Source: Rhizophagus irregularis
Lineage: Eukaryota > Glomeromycota > Glomeromycetes > Glomerales > Glomeraceae
Length of the DNA stretch: 64,000 nt
NCBI RefSeq assembly: GCF_026210795.1
Contig: NC_089431.1
Span: 2,914,001-2,978,000, forward strand
Reading direction: 5' to 3'
The notes under the pieces: model-generated
Seen by the model: the letters and a program-made list of their open reading frames with translations, nothing else
Databases searched by the model: none
What the model was told of the DNA's origin: nothing
Position numbers and translations under genes: made by a program
In this document: piece after piece, positions 46,523 to 55,222 of the stretch
Numbering within the stretch: the first letter of the stretch is position 1
Layout of the letters: every line of letters starts with the position of its first letter

Positions 46523-46927
46523 TTAGAAATAATCCAAGTAGTGGCGAACGATCATTGTGAAGGTGTTGTAAAGAGTGCCTTCCAAACGCTTCAAACCCAA
46601 GTCAAGGTTCAGAAGACAATACCTCCGAACTCCGAAGTCCAGCTCCTCAAAATCACTCTTCCAAACCAGTTCGCAAAATAAGCATCGATAATCCTCAGCT
46701 TTTTTCCAATTTCTCACTAATAAATTTATTAAGAGCTGAAGCATTTTTGAATCAAGCAGATATATATTGTCTTGTAATTCCATAAACACATCGTCGATGA
46801 TTTGTCCCATTCGTCTGTTACGAGAACTCATTTGAAAATAGTTGTTTTTCCATAAGTAAAACATGATATAATTAGCTACGAGAACTCGATGTTCTTCCAT
46901 AAGTAAAATGTTATAATTAAACAGCAT
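46523..46927 (-). CDS. Hypothetical protein, no recognised domain
   Basis: An uninterrupted frame of up to 134 residues; the first in-frame ATG at 46927 gives MLFNYNILLMEEHRV, with further methionines at residues 10 and 33. The sequence is balanced in composition (DSKMLQLLINLLVRNWKKAE, FEELDFGVRRYCLLNLDLG) with amphipathic helices and few low-complexity residues. Its G+C is well above the intergenic level, which supports coding. The stop codon is only about 10 bp from the triplicated block, so the 3' end may have been altered by the tandem duplication. I do not recognise a family. Confidence 0.45.
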   Translation of the reverse strand: MLFNYNILLMEEHRVLVANYIMFYLWKNNYFQMSSRNRRMGQIIDDVFMELQDNIYLLDSKMLQLLINLLVRNWKKAEDYRCLFCELVWKSDFEELDFGVRRYCLLNLDLGLKRLEGTLYNTFTMIVRHYLDYF

Positions 46928-47004
46928 TAGCGTTCATGATCTGTTGATATGAATACACGAGAGTTCCTCAAATTATTGTAATAAATGTACAAACTCGAGA
47001 TTTC

Positions 47005-47448
47005 CTATAAATTAAAAGTTATCTTAAATGGTAAACTTAAAATGCTTATTATAATCCTAATTCCATCATCTGCCAATCTAATTATAATCGATATAACATC
47101 AAGTATTTTCCCAAAATATAATATACATAAAGATATAATTATCATTTCCCAAATTATTATAAACCATCTAATAAAATTAGGTTGTTGTGAAAGAAATTCA
47201 AAATGTTTATTTAATAAAGTTGATATTGTTGTAAATAAGATTCCTATACCAAAAATATCAGTAATATTTATTGTTATATTAAATAATGAATTTTTAGAAA
47301 TAATTTTAGGATCCTTTTTCCTAAATTTTAAAAATTTCATAAATGATGATGATGATTTATTTGATTTATTTGAAAAAGAAAATACACTTATTGTTGTTTT
47401 TGTTGAATTTGATTTAGACGATGTTTGTCTTTTTTTTAGAAAATTCAT
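47005..47448 (-). CDS. Small two-helix membrane protein, hypothetical
   Basis: A 147-residue frame begins MNFLKKRQTSSKSNSTKT, a basic and Ser/Thr/Lys-rich N-terminus of about 45 residues. Two hydrophobic segments follow: ITDIFGIGILFTTISTLL and FIIIWEMIIISLCILYFGKI. A third weaker one (IIISILSLPFKITF) is at the end. The layout suggests an integral membrane protein with a cytoplasmic N-terminus. The opposite strand is also open over the same interval, so coding on minus is favoured only because its composition is more protein-like. No family is recognised. Confidence 0.45.
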   Translation of the reverse strand: MNFLKKRQTSSKSNSTKTTISVFSFSNKSNKSSSSFMKFLKFRKKDPKIISKNSLFNITINITDIFGIGILFTTISTLLNKHFEFLSQQPNFIRWFIIIWEMIIISLCILYFGKILDVISIIIRLADDGIRIIISILSLPFKITFNL

Positions 47449-48277
47449 TGTTAAAAAAATTAAAATTTAAAATATTTTTTTTAAAAGGAAATCAAGGAAA
47501 TCACTGTATTTATAATTTTTTTAAGGAGAGGTTTATTGTATGTTTATTACCCGATTTTACTTTTTAAAGGATTCTAAAAATAATTATTAATAGGGAACAG
47601 AGGAAACAAACAGAAAGTGAAGTGACGATCACATTTATAATGAACATGTGATCTTTCAACTTCTTTTATAACGTTAGAATTCTATTCCTCTAAAGTCTAA
47701 AGAAAAAGTGAAAGTATATTTTTAAAATTAAAATTATATTTATAATAGTTAATTAAAAAAAATTTGTTATACTATCTAATATAATATTTTAAGTAAAATA
47801 TAACAGTTATTTACTGTATATAAATATTAATAATTATTCATTTATTTAAAATTACAGAAAAAATTTAAAAAACAAATAAAAAACTTATTAGAGTTACAAA
47901 GAAAAAAGCTATAATTGATTTCAATACTTACTAAACTCTTATTTTTTTTATTTTAAATACCATATTCTTTTAAAGAAAGATTTTACAAAACTTTTACTAT
48001 AGTCCATAATTACTTTTATATAGGAAATAATGTAATTTTTTCATTCAAGATCTGTATGAATTTCTGAAAAAGTCTGCATTACTTTTTTAATAGTAAATAA
48101 TCTGAATTAGTTTATCTCTATTAGTAAGAAAAACCTGGAATTTTACAGTTAAGTCAACTTTACTATCTATCTTTTTGATAATTTATTTATACAAAATACT
48201 GAAGAAACTTTTTATAATTTTGTAATAATATATAAACAAATTTGCCAGAAACTTTATCTAATAATTATTTTTTCTGA

Positions 48278-48688
48278 TTATTGTCTGAAGTATAAGTATA
48301 AGATACTGCAAATTATACATATGTTATCTATCCACACATATATATTATCATGTTGATTATTCTTAAAACAATAAATTAAAACAGTGTATCCATTATTTTT
48401 ACTTTTAACAAAATCAGTTGCATTAAGTAATGTATATTTCCTATCATAATTAACTTTTAATAAGTCTGATCCTTTAATTTCACCTTTGCCATTATTAGAA
48501 AAATATTTAATCTTTCCATCTACAACTTTTCTTATCTTTTTAAAATGAATATTATTATATAAATCAATACTTTTAATTTTTGAATTATATTGAAAAAAGT
48601 GGTTAATAGTTGTAAAAGAAACTACTAGAATTAATAGAATAGTTAGAACTATTTTTTTATTTATATTAGTAAAATAAGATACAATTGT
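48278..48688 (-). pseudogene. Start-less ORF resembling a bacterial-type secreted protein
   Basis: The frame is open for 136 codons on minus without an ATG near its start. It begins NINKKIVLTILLILVVSF, which has the form of a signal peptide with ATA where a start codon would be expected. A hydrophilic, Lys/Asn-rich body follows (KSIDLYNNIHFKKIRKVVDG, KGSDLLKVNYDRKY, NGYTVLIYCFKNNQHDNIY). At about 80% A+T the chance of such a long open frame is low by a rough estimate. It could be a relic of a gene from an AT-rich bacterium, or an unannotated fungal gene with an upstream exon. No family is recognised. Confidence 0.35.
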
Positions 48689-49095
48689 TCAATTAAAACA
48701 ATTAAAACTTGTTTATTTTCTACTTTTTGAATTTGACCAATATATAATTATTCTTTTTAAAACTTCTTTAACAAACTTATCCAATTATTTGTCATATTAA
48801 TTGTATTTTTAACTTTTGAAAATTTATGATAAAATTCAATTTTTTTATTAGAAAGTAGAAGTTTTTAAACTATTCTAAAATATAAAATATAGATATTATT
48901 AGAAAACAAAAAAAAAAGTAAAATAAAGCAATGATAAATTAAAGGTATATAATGTCTTATTTTTTTTACTTTTCAAATTTATTTGCTTTATTTGTGATAT
49001 TTTAAATAGACAATTTCTATTTGTACATAAAGTATTTAAATATGGGTTTTCAAAAAAGTAAAATTTCTATGCTGATCATTTAATATTAGACAGAG

Positions 49096-49474
49096 TTAGA
49101 GTTACGATCCGGATGAATCTGAAAAGGCACATTTTGGCAATTATACATGGATTTTAATTAATAAAGATTAAATTGTTTTTTATATATTATAAAACTGCAT
49201 TCCAATGCACAATCTAGTAATTTAAAAAATTACTATTTAATACAAAAAAAAAGAGAAAATAAAAACGGATTGATTTTCCATCCAATCCAGATGAATTTCA
49301 ATCCGTTTTAATTTTTCTCTTTACTTTTATTTTTGAAGACAATTTTTTTTTATCATATTATGTATTGATAGATATTCATAAGATATCTCAAAAAAAAAAT
49401 ATTCTTTTTATTGACTTAATATTCATAGAATGACAGAAATGTATTTATTTACGAATTGACGGATTGCAACTCTA
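49096..49474. mobile_element. Probable MITE with internal palindrome
   Basis: The ends are imperfect inverted repeats (TAGAGTTACGATCCG at left, TAGAGTTGCAATCCG inwards from the right). Inside, 49250-49273 and 49298-49322 form a near-perfect 24-bp inverted pair (AACGGATTGA arms with A/T-rich flanks) around a 24-bp loop. There is no coding sequence. A target-site duplication is not clear. Confidence 0.45.
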
Positions 49475-50023
49475 AATAGAGTTAAATTTAATGAAAAAAT
49501 AAAAAAATAAAAGAATTTGTTAAATAAATTAAAATTAATATTCAAAATTAACTTTGACACTTTAAATAAACTTGCAGAATAGATAAAAATACATATATTG
49601 CATATTTTTATTTATTTTTACATAACTTTTTAATAAAGTTATATGATATGTATATAAACATCCTATATAAATTAAGAAATTTTCTTTTAAATAATATAAT
49701 AAATATAAAAAATAAAAGCATAATCATTAGTATCTATATAATAATACAGTTATTATTAGATATAGTGGTTAAGATATTATTCAAACTGCTTTGCAGTTTT
49801 AACCTTCCTATTTAATATATACTTTTCGTCAAAATGACAAAATACTAATTAAATTTATTTTGACAGACGTAATGTATTTTGACAGACGTAATTAATTCAT
49901 AGTAATTTTATAATAAATAGTGAATTGGTCCGTTCGCCGAAATACAACGTAATTAATTAGCGGAGAAGTATAATTTAATAATTATAATATACTACTTAAA
50001 CTTCAATTTAAATGCATATATGC

Positions 50024-50598
50024 TGTGACACGCCACCCATAGGATATTAAGATAAAATATCGTATGTTGCCACCGACGTGTTGAGTTCGTATAATATCTA
50101 TCTTTAGGTTTAAAATAAAATTTAGTTACAAAACATTAATAAACCATTAATTAAAATAATTAATGTGGCACTTTTTACTCATAAGAAAAAGGCAAAAAGA
50201 ATGTGTTAGTTTTTATTAAAGGCGAATTAAAAATTTTATTTTTCCCAAAAATTGAACTGCAGAATTTCCTATCGAAATCCACTTGTATTTATACATTTTA
50301 AGAAAATCATTTCTACTATCTACTACTCTTTCTCTCTATCAAAATTCTAAGAATAATAAGAAATAAAAGATGTATTATCATATGACTTTCTTGTTACACT
50401 AAACTAAACTATAAATATAATTTTATTGGCTAATTATTTATCCATCGGCTAAATGTTTATCCGTCACTTACTGCGCCATGTGACTTGTCACGTGACTTTT
50501 GTATTCCCAACCATTTCTTCTTGTGTAACCATATCATGTGACCTACTGCGCCACAGGATTTACTGCGTCATTTATTTATTATATTTTCAGTTATTACA
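50024..50598 (-). repeat. 3' LTR of the Ty3/Gypsy element
   Basis: 575 bp beginning TGTGACACGCC and ending TTACA on plus. It differs from the other LTR by one substitution near 50035, a small cluster near 50103 and one extra base near 50263. It contains two CATGTGAC motifs and CACGTGAC, possible E-box-like promoter elements. Confidence 0.95.
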
Positions 50599-50612
50599 TT
50601 TATCCTCCTCTT
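50599..50612 (-). other. Polypurine tract
   Basis: On minus the sequence AAGAGGAGGATAAA directly abuts the 3' LTR, as required for plus-strand priming in LTR retrotransposons. Confidence 0.85.
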
Positions 50613-50662
50613 AAAAAATTTATGTCCCATAAATTAAGAATCGAATTCGGGTCTCAAACTTA

Positions 50663-51884
50663 TTATATTACTATATATGGTTCAAATATTTCTCTATCAA
50701 AATATTCCTTTAATAATTCTCCATTTACTGGTCTTCTTAAAATTCTTCCATTTAATTCTTTAATTTTGTACGATCCATTTATTATTACTTCATGTATATA
50801 ATACGGTCCCTTCCATTTTTCTTCTAGTTTTCCTGTATGTGTTTTGTATTTCGCCGCATCAAAGTATAATACTTTATCTCCTATTTGAAAGTTTTGTTTT
50901 CGTTTTCCAATTTTGTCATGATATTTCTTTTGTTGTTCTTGTGCTTTTTCAATATTCTTCTTTGCTTCATGTCTTTTTATTGGTAATTCTTCTATTATAT
51001 GTTCTATTCTTTTAATCATTGTAATTCCTTTAACTTCTTCATCATTCGGTAATATTACTCTTCTTCCATAAGTCAAATAAAATGGTGTCATTTTACTTGA
51101 TTTCTGTATTTTACTTCTATATGCAAACAATATTGGTGCTATTCTTTGATCCCAATTTTTATCTTCATATTCTCTATTTCTATATATCGTTAACTTTTCT
51201 TTTACTAATTTCGCCAATGATTCTATTAATGTTTTATTAAATCGTTCTACTAATCCATTTGTTTTAGGGTGATAAGGAGTCGAGAATTTATGTTGAACAT
51301 TAAATTTTTCTGTAAGATTTTTAGTTAATTGATTATTAAATTCCGATCCATTATCTGTAAGTATTTTCTTTGGACATCCATGTCGACAAATTATTTCTTC
51401 ATAAATGAATTTTGATATTTCTTTTGCATTTGCTTCTTTTATTGCTTTTGCTTCTGGCCATTTCGTAAAGAAATCTATTGCTACTACTATATATTTATTT
51501 CCTTCTTCTGTTCTTGGTAATGTCTATTACATCTATTCCAATCATATGAAAAGGTTCTTTTACTTCTATTGGATGTAATTCATGTAACCCTTGTGGATTA
51601 TTTCTTCTTTGACAATTATCACAACTTTTTACATATTTTTCTACATCTCGTTTCATATTCTTCCACCAATATTTTTCCTTTACTTTTTCATATGTAGCTT
51701 GAATCCCAAAATGTGCCGATAATTCATGATCACGCATCATATACATTATTCCTTCTAATTCAAATCTTCTTATTACTCTAAATTTATTTTCATCTTTAAT
51801 TTTATATAAAACTCCATTTTCTTGTACGTATTTTTCTTCTTTTTCTATATTCTTTACAATTTTATCATATTCTTTTTCATCCAT
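50663..51884 (-). pseudogene. Integrase region, one frame disruption
   Basis: The first block (51884 to about 51525) holds the HHCC zinc domain (HELSAH, then CDNC) and the first catalytic aspartate region (MIGIDVID). The frame is then lost near 51520, with a stop at 51495. The second block, in another frame, carries the remaining catalytic acids: the second aspartate in LTDNGSEF and the glutamate in YHPKTNGLVERFN. A C-terminal GKRKQNFQIGDKVLYF module resembles the GPY/F-type end of Ty3 integrases. The enzyme would insert the cDNA into the host genome; as written it cannot be made as one chain. Confidence 0.9.
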
Positions 51885-52082
51885 TTGTTAATAAATTTTC
51901 TATTTCGTTTTCAAATGGTAAAATAAATTTTATTTCTTTATCTTCAAATAATATGCAATGATAATTTATATTTGTATGAATTATAAATATATATATTTCT
52001 AATCCTATTCTTTCAACCATTTTTTAATTTTATTTATCTCATTATTCATTACTATTTATTATTTTCTAAACTTTTATCTTTC

Positions 52083-53510
52083 TCATATTAACCTTGACAT
52101 CGCATCAGCATTCTTATTTTCTTTTCCTGGTCTATGTATTATCTCAAAATCATATTGTTGTAATTCCATCATCCATCTTCCTCTTCTTCCTTTAGAAACT
52201 TTTGATGTACTTATAAATCCTTTTAATGCTGCATGGTCTGTTATTACTTTAAATTTTCTTCCAAATAAATATTTATGAAAATATTTTATTCCCCAAAATA
52301 CTGCTAAACATTCTAATTCTGTTATCGGATATCTCTTTTCTGCATTTACTAAACTTCTACTTGCATAACTAATAACTATTTCTCTATTATTTTCATCTAA
52401 TTGTTCTAATATAGCTCCTAATCCTTCTCCTGATGCATCTGTTATTAATATAAATTCTTTTTCAAAATTTGGATGTTGTAATATCGGATAATTTATTAAT
52501 TTTTCTTTTAATTCTTCTAATGCTTTTTGTTGTTTATCTGTCCATACAAAAGGAACATTCTTTCTCGTTAATTCCATTATTGGTTTTACTATTTTTGAAT
52601 ATCCTTTCACAAATTTTCTATAATATGAACATAATCCATTTATTTCTCTTATTTGTTTGATATTCTTTGGCGGTTTTAAATTTTTAATCTTCTCTATTTT
52701 CTTATTATCTGGTTTTAATCCATCTGTTCCTACTATATGTCCTAAATATTCTACATTCTTTTTCGCCCATTCACATTTCTTTAATTTTAACATCATATCC
52801 GCTTTTCTTAATTCTTCTAATACTATCTTTATATGTTGTAAATGTTCGTTCCAATTTTTCGAATATATTATAATATCATCTATATATACGTTCATAAATT
52901 TATCTAAGTATTCTTTAAATATTTTATTCATTGTTCTTTGAAATATTGCCGGTGCGTTTTTTAATCCAAACGGCATAACATTAAATTCGTATAGTCCTTG
53001 ACTACAAATAAATGCTGTCTTTTCTTTATCTTCTCCTTTCATCTCTATTTGCCAATATCCACTTGCTAAATCAATTGTTGTAAACCATTTTGCTACTCTA
53101 AATTTTTCTAATAAGTCGTCTATCCTTGGCAAAGGGTATGCGTCTGTTATAGTCATTTGATTTATTTTTCTAAAATCTATACAAAATCTTTTATCTCCTG
53201 TCTTCTTATTTACTATTACTACTGGTGACGACCATGGACTACATGATTCTTGTATTATTCCTTCTTTTAACATTTTATCTATTTCTCTTTTTATTATTTC
53301 TCTATTTTCTGTACTTTCTCTATATGCTTTTTGATTTATTGGCGTTTCATCTTTCAATCTTATATTACATTCTATTATATTTGTTTTACTTATTTTCTTA
53401 TCCCCATATATACAAATATCTTCGTATTCTTTAACTAAATCTTTTAATTCTTTCTCTTGTAATTTCTCTAAATCTTTATATTTTATTTCGTCTGTCCAAT
53501 CTTTGTGCAT
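52083..53510 (-). CDS. Reverse transcriptase-RNase H of the Ty3/Gypsy element
   Basis: This 475-residue frame is intact. RT motifs in order are PWSSPVVIVNKKTGDKRFCI, RIDDLLEKF, WFTTIDLASGYWQI, the thumb-side FNVMPFGLKNAPAIFQR, and the catalytic YIDDIIIYS. RNase H follows with ITDASGEGLGAIL, TELECLAVFWGIKYF, ITDHAALKG and NADAMSR. Only this enzyme block remains undisturbed. It would normally be made as part of a Gag-Pol polyprotein; a change of frame separates it from the protease upstream. Confidence 0.95.
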   Translation of the reverse strand: MHKDWTDEIKYKDLEKLQEKELKDLVKEYEDICIYGDKKISKTNIIECNIRLKDETPINQKAYRESTENREIIKREIDKMLKEGIIQESCSPWSSPVVIVNKKTGDKRFCIDFRKINQMTITDAYPLPRIDDLLEKFRVAKWFTTIDLASGYWQIEMKGEDKEKTAFICSQGLYEFNVMPFGLKNAPAIFQRTMNKIFKEYLDKFMNVYIDDIIIYSKNWNEHLQHIKIVLEELRKADMMLKLKKCEWAKKNVEYLGHIVGTDGLKPDNKKIEKIKNLKPPKNIKQIREINGLCSYYRKFVKGYSKIVKPIMELTRKNVPFVWTDKQQKALEELKEKLINYPILQHPNFEKEFILITDASGEGLGAILEQLDENNREIVISYASRSLVNAEKRYPITELECLAVFWGIKYFHKYLFGRKFKVITDHAALKGFISTSKVSKGRRGRWMMELQQYDFEIIHRPGKENKNADAMSRLI

Positions 53511-53542
53511 CTTTAATGTCTCTCCATTATTATGGCCAAGAC

Positions 53543-54010
53543 CTAGTAGTTTTCCTCTATAATATGTCCTTTTTCTTCATTATTTATTAAATATATTTCT
53601 CGTTCACTTGTTTCTTCATATTCATTTTCACTATCATCATCTTCACTATCATCACTATCATTATCGTCATTAATATTTTCGTCATTATTTTCATATTCTA
53701 TTGGTATTTCAATATCTTTTCCATCTTCTTTTAATATTAATATCTTTTCATTATAATCTATTATTCCTTTCTTTTCTCTTAACACATCATTTCCTAATAT
53801 TAATTCTTTTTCTACTGATTCAATTACGTCCATAATTATTTTCATTTTTGTATTTTCATTTATTTCTATTGTTATTTCTATTTTTCCTTTTGATGCAACT
53901 CTTGTTCCATTAGCCATTATAAATCTAATATCACTCTTTTCTATTATTGGAATATTTAATTCTTTTCTTAATCTATCTGATATTAAACTAACTGATGCTC
54001 CCTGAATCTA
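53543..54010 (-). pseudogene. Retropepsin (protease) region, disrupted at the active site
   Basis: The active-site triplet DSG is read at 54000-54008 in one frame. The continuation (SLISDRL, MANGTRVASKGKIEI, ILGNDVL) is in another, because of an extra base at about 53999. The GNDVL motif is the Ty3-type flap and Ile-Leu-Gly region. The C-terminal part is an acidic linker (NDDNDSDDSEDDDSENEYEE) leading to the RT. The frame ends at 53543, just short of the RT block. Confidence 0.8.
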
Positions 54011-54109
54011 TTATTATTGATACTAATTTTCCTTTTATTATAACTTCACTTCATCGCTCTAGTTTCACTTTTATTATCTGCACTTTTTATTTGTTGGTCC
54101 AGAGTGTAG

Positions 54110-54928
54110 TCATGCATTATCATCTTCATTATAATTTCTAGCTATTCTTCTAAATTTTGGATTTTCATTGTAAATTTGTCCATACGTTATATTCGCTTTT
54201 TCATTATACATATCCATTACATATTTTTCTGGTGGTACATTAACTCGTACTCTAATATTTTTATTTCCTCTTTTCATTCCTGGGTTTGGACATTCTCTTA
54301 TAAAATGACCTGTTACTCCACATCTTTCACATCGGTTATGTCTTCTTCTTGATTGATATGCTTTATCTCTATCTTCTTTATTAGAAAATCCTCCTTTTCT
54401 TTCACCATCAATATCCATTTTCATATCATATTCTCTTTTTGGTGGTATTGGGACATCTTCAATTTCCATTTCATTATAGTCATTATCTAAATCTCTTCCA
54501 TATTTTCTACCACTTCTTAAAGTTGGAAATATTTCTTTTTCATAATTATATATTTCGTGATTATTATAATATTCATTATCATTATATCTATTATTATCAT
54601 AATATCTTTCGTGATCCATTAAATTTATATTTCTATTATTATTATTATTATTTCTTCTTTCATTATTATTCCTATTAAAATTATTTTGCGTTCTATAATT
54701 ATTTCTTTGTCTTAATTGTGGACATTCTGGTCTTATATGACCTACTTCATTGCATTCATAGCATCTCATGATCCTTGCATTTCTTGTATTTGTATTTCTA
54801 TTTATATTTCTTCTTTGTTGATTTTTTATTTCATTTAACGTTTCTTCCATAGCTATTTTTTCTGCTCTGAACTGTTCTAACGCTTTACTTAATTCATCAA
54901 TATCTTTTTCATTAACTGGTTTTTGCAT
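54110..54928 (-). CDS. Gag C-terminal segment (nucleocapsid) with two zinc knuckles
   Basis: This 272-residue segment carries two CX2CX4HX4C knuckles: CYECNEVGHIRPEC and CERCGVTGHFIREC, typical of nucleocapsid RNA binding. Between them lies an Asn/Arg/Tyr-rich stretch. It belongs after the capsid fragment at 54957-55172 but is out of frame with it by one base near 54960. Confidence 0.88.
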   Translation of the reverse strand: MQKPVNEKDIDELSKALEQFRAEKIAMEETLNEIKNQQRRNINRNTNTRNARIMRCYECNEVGHIRPECPQLRQRNNYRTQNNFNRNNNERRNNNNNNRNINLMDHERYYDNNRYNDNEYYNNHEIYNYEKEIFPTLRSGRKYGRDLDNDYNEMEIEDVPIPPKREYDMKMDIDGERKGGFSNKEDRDKAYQSRRRHNRCERCGVTGHFIRECPNPGMKRGNKNIRVRVNVPPEKYVMDMYNEKANITYGQIYNENPKFRRIARNYNEDDNA

Positions 54929-54956
54929 TTTCTTATATATTTCATTCTCTTCTTTT

Positions 54957-55172
54957 TTATTCGTTTCTTCTTTTTAAAATTTCTTCTATATTCTTTTCCT
55001 GTCTTATTTGTTCTATATTTACACCTGTTGTTTTCATTATCAATTCATTTTTAGCTTCTTCTTCTCTTCTTGCTGTATTAATTGCATCATTTAAATTCGT
55101 TGGACTACTTCTTCTAACTTGGTACCCTAATGTAGGTTCTAACCCTTGAATATAATAATTTACTTGATACAT
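54957..55172 (-). pseudogene. Gag capsid C-terminal fragment
   Basis: A 71-residue fragment (MYQVNYYIQGLEPTLGYQVR onwards) that continues the capsid fold of the upstream gag frame. It is separated from that frame by two shifts between about 55225 and 55195, where stop codons also appear. It matches the retrotransposon gag pattern (LxxxxFxxGLxPxL). Confidence 0.8.
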
Positions 55173-55222
55173 ATCATGTAATGCTTGACCTCTAGTTGTA
55201 ATTCAATATTGATCTAAATCTT

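Larger units (their letters stand above)
47449..50023. other. AT-rich intergenic region with a decayed ORF and an inverted-repeat element
   Basis: Mostly very AT-rich DNA between the small membrane-protein gene and the left LTR. Two structures stand out and are listed separately: an open frame without a start codon (48278-48688, minus) and an inverted-repeat element (49096-49474). The rest shows nothing. Confidence 0.5.

Noticed and set aside
52469-52941. Hydrophobic plus-strand frames opposite the reverse transcriptase
   Set aside because: They are shadows of the minus-strand RT, caused by AT-rich Lys/Glu/Ile codons.
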